This document shows, one piece after another, positions 47,037-55,877 of a stretch of 64,000 nucleotides of DNA. Under the pieces are notes generated by a model. The model made no database searches, was not told where the DNA came from, and saw nothing but the letters and a program-made list of their open reading frames with translations. Each line of letters begins with the position of its first letter. Within the stretch, counting starts at the first letter, position 1. The stretch is from Singulisphaera sp. GP187 (GTDB lineage Bacteria > Planctomycetota > Planctomycetia > Isosphaerales > Isosphaeraceae). The stretch lies in the NCBI RefSeq assembly GCF_900129635.1, contig NZ_FSRB01000001.1, positions 2,209,501 through 2,273,500 of the forward strand. Direction: 5' to 3'. The position numbers were made by a program, and so were the translations under genes.

Positions 47037-50000
47037 TCATTTCTCCGGCTCGACCAGTCCCGGCAATGAGCCAACATCGAGCTTCTCGTCCCCCGCGACT
47101 TTTGCGGGGGACGCCAGCACGAAGGACGCCAGGTCGGCCAACTCCTGCGGGGTCAGCTTCGACCCGAGCCCCTCGGGCATGAGCGACTTGCCGGTGCTGG
47201 TCAACTCGTCGATCTGACTCCGAAGGATCACATCCTCAACCCCATCCGCCCGGCGGATGGTGACGCTCGAAGCCGTCTCCGACGCGATCAAGCCGGTGAA
47301 GACACGCCCGCCGCGATCGCCCAGGATGTATTGCACATAGTTGGGGGCCACGAAACGATTGGGCTCAAGAACGTGGGTAAGGAACGATTCAGGCTCACGG
47401 AACTGGGTGGTGGTGAGGTCCGGGCCGACGGCGTGCCCCTTGTCGCCGACCTTGTGACAGGTCATACACTGTTTTATGAAAACCTCTTCGCCGCGGCGCC
47501 GATCGCCGGTCGGCTTCAGCGCCGCCTTGATTGTGGCTTGCAGATCGCTGGACAGAACGGCCTGCTCCTTTCCAAACGCAACGCGGGCCAGGGCGGCAAG
47601 CTCCTCGTTCTTGTGATTGACGAGCAGCGGGCGCCGCGCCTGGTCGATCTGACCAGGATCAACGGCCCCCGACGCCATCGCCTTGAGCAATGCCAAGGTC
47701 CAGGATTCACGGGCCAGGAGCGTTGCAACCGCCTCGGTACGAACCGACGGGACGAGTTGTCGATTGTTGGCAAGGATAAGCTCGGCGATTTGCGGCTCGT
47801 CGAAGCCGGCCAGGGCACGCAGTGACGCGATTTGGACGGCCTCGGGCTGGCGCGGGTCGATCAAGGGAGCCAGCGGAGCGTGGACGAGGGGAAACGGTCC
47901 GCAAGCCAGGAGCTCGATCGCTTTCAGCCGACGACCGACCTCCAGGGCGTCATTCCCCGTCTCTTTGATGGCTTGATCGAAGACTCCGGCGACGAAATGG
48001 TCCAGCTTGGTGGCGGGAGGCTCAATGATGCTCAGGTGTCCCCCCGCCTGTCTTACACTGCCGCCCAGCGCCAGGAAGAGCGCCTTCGCCAGCGCGGAGT
48101 CGGTGGAGTCGTCCGCGTGCGACGCGATGGTTGCCAGGGTGCGTTGGATCTCGTCCGGTTGCCGCCGAGCACCGATGATTCCGGCGAGCTGAACCAAAAA
48201 CGCCTGCCCGGTCGGGTCAGTCGCAAACCTTCGATCGTTCGCCAGGTCGGTGAGAAGCGAGTGGGCCACAGGCGCCGAGGAGCTCAGAACCGCCAGCCTC
48301 ATCCAGGAGTTGGCGGAATCACGGTGTGCGATCGCGGCGAGGGGAACCGCCGTGAGCGACTGGTTCGATGCGCCCAGATGAAGCGCGACCGTGAACCTGA
48401 CGCGGACGTCGGGGTCGTTGGCATGGTCGGAGACGGCCGCGAACACCGCGGGCGATCGGTCGAGTTGCGGCTCAGCCAGGCGGATCGCTTGCACCACGAC
48501 CCGCGGTGAGGGATCCGCCATCGCGGCAAGTAAGTCGGCCGCGGTCAACGCCTGCAATCCATCAAGTGACCAGAGCGCATGGATTCGTGTCACCGGTTGC
48601 TTGCCCGCGGCCAGGAGTCGGCGAAGGGAGGGTACGATCGACCGATCCTGTCGCTCGAAGATCAGCCGATGCGCCGTCTCGCGCCACCAGCTATTCGGAT
48701 TCTCGAGGACCGCGACGAGTTCTTCCGTAGTTGCAGAACCGAGACGCGGAGTTGGAGGGGGTTGAAAGCCCACGGGGGCGATCCGGTAGATCCGGCCTTG
48801 GTCGCGTCCTCGTCGCAGGTCGAGGTGCTCCATGACGTCGAGCGGGATGTGGATCGCCTCGATAATCTCGCGGCTCATATCCAGGACGTGCAGCGTGCCA
48901 TCAGGCGCGTTGAGCAAATTCACCGGCCGGAACCAGTTGTCCGACGACCGGACGAACTCGGTCTTCTCATCAACCCGACTGGATGTAAACGTCGGTCCAT
49001 TGGGCTTGAGCCGCATCCGATGAATCAGGTTGTTCTGAGCATCGCTGACGAAGACGTCTCCGTAGAACGCTTCCGGGTAGGCCGCACCGCGGTAGACGGT
49101 GACCCCCGAGGCGGCGTCCACCACATGGTGGCTGGCCCCCGCGGAATCCGCCGACCGCTCGCCGTGGGCAATCCGCCGGCTCGAGCGGATCTGCCTCCAG
49201 CCTTCAAGCGGACTGATCCGAAAGATCGGCACGTTCCCCCCGCCCACGTTCTCGAGCGCCGAGGCGACCGGGAGGAACGGGTTTCGTGCCAGCGCATCGA
49301 GTGGGAGAACCGCGTGCATCAGGGGACGCGACTCGCTGCAAAGAAAACGGTTCCCATCGTCGTCGAACGTGTTGCCGAACTGAACTGTCCCGGTGATCGC
49401 CTCGAGCGCCTCGTTCCTCGGGTCAAACCGAAAGTCCTTGCCGGCGAGCGCGACCGCGGGCGCATTCGGGTCGGTTGCGGACTTGATGGTCCCGCCGTTC
49501 ACCGAAGTCGAGCCGTAGATCCTGTGGTCGAGCCCAAAGGTCAAGTTGTTCAGCATGCCTTGCTCGTTGCCGGTGCCGAATCCGGTATAAACCTTTCGGC
49601 GCACGTCGGCGTGGTGGTCGCCATCCGTGTCCTTCATGTACCAGATCTCCGGCGGCGAGGTCACGAAGACTCCCCCCTTCCAAGGGGCGATTCCCGCCGC
49701 CCAGAGCAGGCCGTCGGCAAAGACGTGGCTCTCATCGAACTGGCCGTCGCCATCGAGGTCACGCAGGAGGCGGATCGCGCCGAGCGGTTTTTGACCCGCT
49801 CTGGGCTTGAACGGGTAGTCCGTCATCTCGGCGACGTACAGGTTGCCGTTCTCGTCGAACGCACCTGCGACCGGGCTGTGGATCAGAGGCTCGGCCGCGA
49901 CCAGCTCCATGCGGAACCCATCGATGACCTCAAACGTATTGAGCGCCTCGGCGGCGGGTTTCGGGTGGAGTGGCTTCAAGAATTCGCCCAGAGCTTCCTT

Positions 50001-51941
50001 GGTGTGCGTTCGAGCGCTGGGATCGATCCGCGCCGGGGTCTCGGCTTCGATCCAGGCGGCGGGAACCCCCTCGGCGCCCAGGCCGCCCCGCTCGCGAATC
50101 TTAGTCAAGATGTCGCGCGACTTCTGGAAGTAGTCGAGAACCTTCGCCTTTTCCGGAAAGTCGCGGGTGCGATGCGTCTCCATCTGGCCGTCGAGCTTGC
50201 CCACCAGGGTATCGAGGTCGGACCGGTTGAAGGGAGCCTTACCGTCGAGATAGACGTAAACCGGATTGGTATGTGACTCGGCATCGGGCGAACCCGTGCT
50301 CGCGGTCCCGAACGCTCGGGCGGCGATCCAGGATGAAGACTCGAGCGCAACTTCCCGGTTCAACTCGAGCCAGTTTCCCTGCCCTTGGTGCGCCGGGATT
50401 TTGAGTTCCTCAAGCACGCGGCCGTTGACGATCAGTTGCAGATTCGTCACCGGGGCGACCGCCGAGAGCACCCTGACCTGGGCACGGACTTTTCGAGGAG
50501 CGGTTCCCTCATTCTGGATCAAGGCGCCTGGCCGCTGCCCGTCCACTTCGAGGAGGAGCAGCGGGCCGGTCGTCACGAAGCTGCGGCCCTCGGAGGTCGC
50601 TCGGAGCCAGCCGGCGAAGTCGGGGGCGTCGGCGCCGTTGCGAGCCGAGTAGGTGATACTGTCCCCGAGCTTGCGACAGGCGGGGTAGTCGCTTGCCCCA
50701 ACGCAGGGAAAGCGGTAGCCGATGTTGAGGATCCGATACCAGTCGTCGATCCCGATCCCTCGATAAACGCCGAACTGGAGGAGCTCGACACCGTCGAGAT
50801 CCCCTTGAACGTAGTCCGCGTAGATCGACTGGGCGTAACCTCCGTGGGCCATGATCGCAAACCCACCGCGCCGCCTCGTCCACGGCCAGCGCACATCAAA
50901 TTGCTTGAAATCAAGGGTTTTCTGCGAATTCTGTCGTAGAAAATCGGCTTCTTCTGAGGCCAAACGGCCGACTTTTCCCTGGAAACATGGGCAATTTGAT
51001 GTGCGCTGGCCGTGCCGCCTCGTCTCACGTGAGACAAGGCCGTACAGCGGCCAGTTATTGGCGTTCAGGCTCTGGCCCTCGAGGACCAGATCGTCACGAA
51101 GGAACAGGTTCAAGTGCCCATACGTCGAGCTGCGATACTCCTGGCCTGAAAGGATCCGAAAGTCGCCACGACGACGCTCGGACTTCGACCCGAGCCCGCG
51201 GAGCTGGGGATAGTCGAGCCGCTCGCGAACTCCGACGTAAGGGCCGGCCGGCTCGTTGTATCCGAGCGGGCTGCCATAGCGGATATCCTCCGCTTCCAGC
51301 AAGTCGAAGATCACCTGGTCGTCCGCGTCATTCTCTCGCTTAAAGTGCAGATGGGTATCGCCTGAGTCATATCCCTGCGCAGCCATGTCGACCGACCGCT
51401 CCAGGGCGATCGATACCTGCCTCCGCTCGCCCGCGACGACCCGGGTGCTGAACGTCTGCGGCCGATACTCGAACCCCTTCCACACTTCGACCCGGACCGC
51501 GCCCGGCGGGACAGCGATTTCCACCTTCCCCAGGCTGTAGAAAAACCGTCCGAGGTAACGGATTGGCGCCTTTCCCTGACGATTCCCTTTACCGCTTTTC
51601 GGCCATTCACCCGTGAAGCTGTAGGGCGTAAGCGGACCGTCCGCCGGCTGATAGTACTGGCCGTCGGCCCCGATGACGTTGAGCCGGCAAGGGGTGGGGC
51701 TCCCCTTGGTTTTGTCCAGGACCACGATTTCCAGATGCGCCCTCGAGTCTTCGGGGGCGATCGCGACAAGGCCGGGGCGATCGAAGCCCGACGGCGTGAA
51801 GATCAGGGACTCAACGTCAGCGGGGGCCGCGGCCGTCAGAGCGACGGCGACGGCCCAGCTTGCGGCAAGTCGACTCACTGAGTTTTTGAGAAAGCACCCG
51901 ACAAGGCGGGGCTCACGAGGAAGGGATGATGGGGTGTTCAT
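47037..51941 (-). CDS. CehA/PHP-type metallohydrolase fused to PVC dehydrogenase, HEAT repeats and cytochrome c
   Basis: A 1634-residue exported protein. A signal peptide (LAASWAVAVALTAAAPADV) is followed by a beta domain and a CehA/McbA-type PHP metal site (GDTHLHF, His197 and His199; later AIMAHGGYAQS and VGASDYPACR). From about residue 660 comes the dehydrogenase propeller (DGFRMELVAAEPLIHSPVAG, DLDGDGQFDES), then HEAT-like repeats (about 1150-1470) and a c-type heme site C1492-M-T-C-H with a Met ligand in SLMPEGL. Residues 310-357 are encoded by a MITE-like insertion (50881-51014 plus its duplication), just before the metal-site strand. The reaction is unknown; hydrolysis and oxidation in one chain is the inference. 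Confidence 0.9.
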   Translation of the reverse strand: MNTPSSLPREPRLVGCFLKNSVSRLAASWAVAVALTAAAPADVESLIFTPSGFDRPGLVAIAPEDSRAHLEIVVLDKTKGSPTPCRLNVIGADGQYYQPADGPLTPYSFTGEWPKSGKGNRQGKAPIRYLGRFFYSLGKVEIAVPPGAVRVEVWKGFEYRPQTFSTRVVAGERRQVSIALERSVDMAAQGYDSGDTHLHFKRENDADDQVIFDLLEAEDIRYGSPLGYNEPAGPYVGVRERLDYPQLRGLGSKSERRRGDFRILSGQEYRSSTYGHLNLFLRDDLVLEGQSLNANNWPLYGLVSRETRRHGQRTSNCPCFQGKVGRLASEEADFLRQNSQKTLDFKQFDVRWPWTRRRGGFAIMAHGGYAQSIYADYVQGDLDGVELLQFGVYRGIGIDDWYRILNIGYRFPCVGASDYPACRKLGDSITYSARNGADAPDFAGWLRATSEGRSFVTTGPLLLLEVDGQRPGALIQNEGTAPRKVRAQVRVLSAVAPVTNLQLIVNGRVLEELKIPAHQGQGNWLELNREVALESSSWIAARAFGTASTGSPDAESHTNPVYVYLDGKAPFNRSDLDTLVGKLDGQMETHRTRDFPEKAKVLDYFQKSRDILTKIRERGGLGAEGVPAAWIEAETPARIDPSARTHTKEALGEFLKPLHPKPAAEALNTFEVIDGFRMELVAAEPLIHSPVAGAFDENGNLYVAEMTDYPFKPRAGQKPLGAIRLLRDLDGDGQFDESHVFADGLLWAAGIAPWKGGVFVTSPPEIWYMKDTDGDHHADVRRKVYTGFGTGNEQGMLNNLTFGLDHRIYGSTSVNGGTIKSATDPNAPAVALAGKDFRFDPRNEALEAITGTVQFGNTFDDDGNRFLCSESRPLMHAVLPLDALARNPFLPVASALENVGGGNVPIFRISPLEGWRQIRSSRRIAHGERSADSAGASHHVVDAASGVTVYRGAAYPEAFYGDVFVSDAQNNLIHRMRLKPNGPTFTSSRVDEKTEFVRSSDNWFRPVNLLNAPDGTLHVLDMSREIIEAIHIPLDVMEHLDLRRGRDQGRIYRIAPVGFQPPPTPRLGSATTEELVAVLENPNSWWRETAHRLIFERQDRSIVPSLRRLLAAGKQPVTRIHALWSLDGLQALTAADLLAAMADPSPRVVVQAIRLAEPQLDRSPAVFAAVSDHANDPDVRVRFTVALHLGASNQSLTAVPLAAIAHRDSANSWMRLAVLSSSAPVAHSLLTDLANDRRFATDPTGQAFLVQLAGIIGARRQPDEIQRTLATIASHADDSTDSALAKALFLALGGSVRQAGGHLSIIEPPATKLDHFVAGVFDQAIKETGNDALEVGRRLKAIELLACGPFPLVHAPLAPLIDPRQPEAVQIASLRALAGFDEPQIAELILANNRQLVPSVRTEAVATLLARESWTLALLKAMASGAVDPGQIDQARRPLLVNHKNEELAALARVAFGKEQAVLSSDLQATIKAALKPTGDRRRGEEVFIKQCMTCHKVGDKGHAVGPDLTTTQFREPESFLTHVLEPNRFVAPNYVQYILGDRGGRVFTGLIASETASSVTIRRADGVEDVILRSQIDELTSTGKSLMPEGLGSKLTPQELADLASFVLASPAKVAGDEKLDVGSLPGLVEPEK
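50881..51014. mobile_element. 134-bp MITE-like element inside the CehA/cytochrome gene, frame preserved
   Basis: The first 24 bases (50881-50904, starting CACGGCCAGCGCACATC) are exactly inverted at 50991-51014 (ending GATGTGCGCTGGCCGTG). Both sides carry the same 10 bases, CCGCCTCGTC (50871-50880 and 51015-51024), a perfect target duplication. The element encodes nothing itself. Element plus duplication equals 144 bp, exactly 48 codons, with no stop in the host frame, so residues 310-357 of the host protein derive from it. The 86-bp core is AT-richer than the host gene. No autonomous relative was seen in this window; neither insertion sequence here has these ends. Confidence 0.92.
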
Positions 51942-52121
51942 CGTGATCGCCAGGTGGGTGGATCGATCGAGAGCGGTTTTCGGAGGCCTGGTACCGATCC
52001 TTCCGGACAGGATTCAAGAATGGGGGCAGAGCCCCCACGGTCCCAGGAAACGCAACCGAGCCATCAAACCGCTCTGAACAGGGTTACGCCGGAAAAAAAG
52101 TCTGGCCTGTTGGAGGGTGAG

Positions 52122-52952
52122 TCAGTGCGTCGGCAGGTGGCCGGCGCCCGCGCCGACGGGCTCAAGCGTGTGTCGCGGCTTCCGCCAGTGGTTGAGCGTA
52201 ATCAACCAGGATGCGAGCATATAAAATGCCGGATACGACAGCGAGGCCACGGCGAGATTCCACATCGAACCCTGACTGGGCGGGACTTGGGCCGCGGGCA
52301 ATTGAACGAGGAGCCAGGTCAAAAACGCCGCCCAAGCCGCGCCCAGGACGTTGTTCAGCATGTTGAACGCTCCCGGCTGCGACGGATAGAGGTAGCGGCT
52401 CGGCACAAACGTCAGCAGGCTGAGCACGATCACAACGCCGAGCGCAAACAGGCCGGGGAGTTGCAGGATGTAGAGGTAAAGGGCCACGATGTTCCAGAGC
52501 GACGGGAACCCGAGAAAGTAGCCGTCGTCGGTCTTGGCTTCGACCTGGCAGAACCCATAGGCGCTGGCGAGCAGGGGCAAGACCAACCAGCCGTTGGTGC
52601 CGGCGGGCAAGAGATCCGCGCGCCAGATGAGCATCAGTGGCAAGAAGGTATATGTCAAGAAGTCAGTGATATCATCTAGCTTCCTGCCGTCGAAGTTAGG
52701 CAAGACCTTCTTGACCCGAACTTTTCGCGCCAGGGTGCCGTCGGTGGCATCGACGAAGGTGGCGAGCAGCATGAGCAGGAAGACGAGTCGAAACGCGTCG
52801 GGACCGCCGCGGACCAGGAGCATGGCGATCCAGGCCGCGATCACCAAACCGAGCGCTGTATATAAGTGCACGCACCAGGCCGCAAACCATAAGGCAGGAC
52901 GGATGCCGTCCTGATTGCCGCGACGCTTCCTCTTTTTTGACGGATCCTGCAT
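52122..52952 (-). CDS. CDP-alcohol phosphatidyltransferase family enzyme, phosphatidylcholine-synthase-like
   Basis: A 276-residue membrane enzyme transferring a phosphatidyl group from CDP-diacylglycerol to an alcohol. The signature is complete: D68-x2-D71-G72-x2-A75-R76, then G89-x3-D93-x3-D97. The segment around it (DGTLARKVRVKKVLPNFDG, then LTYTFLPLMLIWRADLLP) resembles bacterial phosphatidylcholine synthases, which use choline, more than phosphatidylglycerophosphate synthases. Seven to eight hydrophobic segments are apparent, and the N-terminus is basic and cytoplasmic. It follows an APC permease gene by 33 bases on the same strand, so the permease may supply the head-group precursor (inference). 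Confidence 0.85.
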   Translation of the reverse strand: MQDPSKKRKRRGNQDGIRPALWFAAWCVHLYTALGLVIAAWIAMLLVRGGPDAFRLVFLLMLLATFVDATDGTLARKVRVKKVLPNFDGRKLDDITDFLTYTFLPLMLIWRADLLPAGTNGWLVLPLLASAYGFCQVEAKTDDGYFLGFPSLWNIVALYLYILQLPGLFALGVVIVLSLLTFVPSRYLYPSQPGAFNMLNNVLGAAWAAFLTWLLVQLPAAQVPPSQGSMWNLAVASLSYPAFYMLASWLITLNHWRKPRHTLEPVGAGAGHLPTH

Positions 52953-52985
52953 GGGAACTGCTCTTTTCCTCGTGACCTTGCCACA

Positions 52986-54557
52986 TCAGCCAATCGTTCG
53001 TCGGCCGGTAGACTCGTGCGGTTCGCGTTTGTGTTTGTGATCGTTTTCAGGAGCCCGGTGCGCTTCGAGCACACGGTCCTCCCCGCGTCGGATCTGTCGG
53101 TAGAAGAGGGCGCCGACGATCAAGAGGAGGGCCGTGGCGATCGGAGCACTGTAACGACGATACCAGATCGTCCCATAGATCTCTTGCCGCGGCCAGCCAA
53201 TGTTGATCACGACCAGGACGCCCCAGACAACGGCCACGAAGTTGACGAAGAGTCCCCACCGGCCCAGCCTGAAGATTCCGGGCTCGAGGGGACGCGTCTC
53301 GGTCGCCCCGCGTCGGAGCCGTGAGCATAACATGGGGATCGTTACCAGGAGATAAGCAAGGTTGGCCCAAACGATCGAGACCGAGACCAGGACCTCGATG
53401 ACTTGCGGGAAATTCACGTTCACCCCGAGGATCAAGGCGGCGAACAGGCCGAGCAGGATGGCCGGCAGCACGGGCGTTCGCGAGGTGCCGGAAACCCAGG
53501 CCAGGGCGTGCGAGAACGGGAGATTGTTGTCGCGAGCCATCGAGAAGACCAATCGAACGGCGGCCGCGTGTACGGTCAAGGTGCAGATCAGGATCGCCAG
53601 GGCCACAACGCAGAGCAGCAGCATGCCCAGGAACGGACCGAGGATTTGCTTGATGGCATGCTGCATCCCCCCGCTGATCTGGCCCAGTTGGGGATCCGCA
53701 AGATTCTCGACCCCCCTCAAGACTCCCAGAATCAGGAGGGCCCCGGCCCCTCCCACGGCCGCCAGTGCGCCCAGGATGGCGCGTGGAGCGCGGCGCCTCG
53801 GGTCGTTGGTCTCCTCCGCCAGCGAGCCCGCAGTATCGAAGCCGTACATCACGAAGGAGGGGATCAAGGCCGCCGCGAAGAACGGTCCGAGGTAACTGAA
53901 CGGCCCGGTGCCCCCTCGGCCTTGCGTGTCGAAGACCACGCCGATTCCCCGTCGCGCCTTGCTCGTCAGCAGAATGATCAAAAGCAGCGTGCCCACCATC
54001 TCGGCGAACACGCCCACGTTATTGATTCGGGCGAGGAGCCGAACGCCGACGGCGTTGATCAGCATGCTGAAGGCGATCAGGACACAGCCGAGGAGAACCG
54101 CATTTCGCGCGGCATCGGCCGGGCTGTCGATCCGGCCGACGATCTGGAACCAGGGCGAGATCTGCGGCAGGGTCGCCTGAAGCGCCAGGGCCACCGACGC
54201 CAGCGTGATCACCGCACAGGCCAGGTAGACCCACCCCGCCATCCAACCAACCCAAGCCGGGCCGATCTGCCTCGACCACTGGTAGACTCCCCCCGCCAGG
54301 GGGTATCGGGCCGCGAGCTCCGCGAAGCAGAGCGCGACAAAGAACTGGCCGACAAAGACGAGCGGCCAGGTCCAGAAAAAGGCAGGGCCCCCTGCCCCGT
54401 AGCCCAGGTAGAAGAGTTGCGGCAGCCCGGTCAAGATCGAGAGATACGAGAACCCGGCGGCAAAGGAGGAAAAACTGCCGAGGGTCCGATCCAGCCGCTG
54501 GCGGTAACCAAACGCGGCGAGGTCACTCGAATCTCGACCCAGGTCCCGATTTGCCAC
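52986..54557 (-). CDS. APC-superfamily amino acid/amine permease
   Basis: A 523-residue inner-membrane transporter with about twelve hydrophobic segments. The family opening is clear: GYRQRLDRTLGSFSSFAAGFSYLSILTGL, then FAELAARYPLAGGVYQWSRQIGP. The conserved loop GFDTAGSLAEETNDPRRRAPRAI marks the amino acid/polyamine/choline branch with eukaryotic-like Hnm1/Bat1-type relatives. A GTG at 54557 is the start, with AGGAAA nearby. The C-terminus is hydrophilic and His-rich (ENDHKHKREPHES). It lies 33 bases before the CDP-alcohol phosphatidyltransferase gene; a choline or amine substrate would suit that neighbour but is not shown. Confidence 0.9.
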   Translation of the reverse strand: MANRDLGRDSSDLAAFGYRQRLDRTLGSFSSFAAGFSYLSILTGLPQLFYLGYGAGGPAFFWTWPLVFVGQFFVALCFAELAARYPLAGGVYQWSRQIGPAWVGWMAGWVYLACAVITLASVALALQATLPQISPWFQIVGRIDSPADAARNAVLLGCVLIAFSMLINAVGVRLLARINNVGVFAEMVGTLLLIILLTSKARRGIGVVFDTQGRGGTGPFSYLGPFFAAALIPSFVMYGFDTAGSLAEETNDPRRRAPRAILGALAAVGGAGALLILGVLRGVENLADPQLGQISGGMQHAIKQILGPFLGMLLLCVVALAILICTLTVHAAAVRLVFSMARDNNLPFSHALAWVSGTSRTPVLPAILLGLFAALILGVNVNFPQVIEVLVSVSIVWANLAYLLVTIPMLCSRLRRGATETRPLEPGIFRLGRWGLFVNFVAVVWGVLVVINIGWPRQEIYGTIWYRRYSAPIATALLLIVGALFYRQIRRGEDRVLEAHRAPENDHKHKREPHESTGRRTIG

Positions 54558-54841
54558 AAACGTTTCCTACTTTCGAAAAAAGGAGTCTTCAAAACCCAAT
54601 GAGACAAGCCGATCGATCGATCAATCAACGCCTCATGGCGATGCGGGTCGATGAGGCGTGGGGAGCCGCGTCCCTGATCGATCATCCCATTTTATCATCG
54701 ATCCAACCACCAATCCCTGTAAGTAGTTGGAGTGGATCACAGGGGTGGCGGCCGAGTTTATTGGCGGGAGATCGAACCGTCAAACGCTTGCTTTTCTGGC
54801 CGATTCCCATTCTGATTAGCTAGGCAGCTTAAGGGGATTGT

Positions 54842-55672
54842 GTGACCCAGGAAGGAAATTCCGGCAAGTGGGTTCCTTCGTGTTTCGACAATCCTGTGAA
54901 CTCAAGGTGGGTCCTTGACCGCCGACATGGTGGGAACAACGCGGCCGTCGAGGACGCAAACGGTAGGGTACTTCGATTGAATTATATCAATTTAGTCGGA
55001 ATTCTCGATGTCGTAAACTCCGTCTTCGACCTCCACACCGGGGGACCGCGACGGCCGGTCTTCTTCGATAAGGCGGCGACCTGTCCTCCCCTGGCTGCGC
55101 TGGACCTCCAGGCCCAGGTCATCCGCGAGGAGTTGCTGGCCTTGCTCCCGGAGAAGTCGCTCATTCCTCGGTATCACGATCTCGACCAAATGCAAAAGCG
55201 AATCTCGGCGGTCGGTGATCCCGAGAAGTCCTGGAAGATTTTCTACCTCTATATCATGGGCGAGAAGCCGCTCGAGAATCGGGCGAAATGCCCCGAGACC
55301 TCGAAGTTGCTGGATCAGGTGCCTGGCCTGTTTCAAGCGTTCTTTTCGATCCTCGACGGCGGCAAGGCGATCCCCGCCCATCACGGACCGTACCGTGGAT
55401 ATCTCCGCTATCACCTTGGTCTCGTTGTCCCGGACGAGAATCCGCCCTCGATCCGGATCAAGGACGAGCACTACACCTGGAAAGTGGGAGAGAGTATCCT
55501 GTTCGACGATAGCTGGAACCATGAAGTCTATAATGAATGCGCCGGGGATCGGGTCGTCTTGATCGTCGATATTCGTCGCCCGATGCCGCTTCCGTTTGCC
55601 ATGTTCAACCGATTCGTCGAGTCGGTGATGCGCCTGGTTTACGGGAAGCAGATCCTCAAAAAGCTCACGTGA
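54842..55672 (+). CDS. Aspartyl/asparaginyl beta-hydroxylase-family dioxygenase (LpxO-like)
   Basis: A 276-residue Fe(II)/2-oxoglutarate-dependent enzyme. Core motifs are IPAHHGPYRGYLRYHLGL (first iron His and 2-oxoglutarate contacts), GESILFDDSWNHEVYNE (second His) and DRVVLIVDIRRP. Relatives hydroxylate either Asp/Asn residues or, as LpxO, the acyl chains of lipid A. Residues before the core (PVFFDKAATCPPLAALDLQA) fit the family. The start is unsure: the GTG at 54842 gives a leader (residues 1-45) not seen in relatives, and a start nearer RLNYINLVGILD is possible. Confidence 0.85.
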   Translation: MTQEGNSGKWVPSCFDNPVNSRWVLDRRHGGNNAAVEDANGRVLRLNYINLVGILDVVNSVFDLHTGGPRRPVFFDKAATCPPLAALDLQAQVIREELLALLPEKSLIPRYHDLDQMQKRISAVGDPEKSWKIFYLYIMGEKPLENRAKCPETSKLLDQVPGLFQAFFSILDGGKAIPAHHGPYRGYLRYHLGLVVPDENPPSIRIKDEHYTWKVGESILFDDSWNHEVYNECAGDRVVLIVDIRRPMPLPFAMFNRFVESVMRLVYGKQILKKLT

Positions 55673-55877
55673 AGTTGGTCGATTCACGCGCGTCCCACGG
55701 TCGCCGGAACACCTCCAGGGCGGGGAACCTCGGCGTCATGAGCCCCAAGGCGCTTGACGTGCGCCCCAGCCCGTTTGGTACGGTGGAGCGTCCGTCGCCG
55801 TCGGTTTCCATCGACGCCGACGCTCATTTGGGAATCGATCATGACGCGGAGCCTCCGCATTTCCGAGGAACGATGCC

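Noticed and set aside
50881..51014. The insert as a natural loop of the CehA/PHP domain or an assembly error
   Set aside because: Perfect 24-bp inverted ends together with a perfect 10-bp flanking duplication are a transposition signature that neither explanation predicts.
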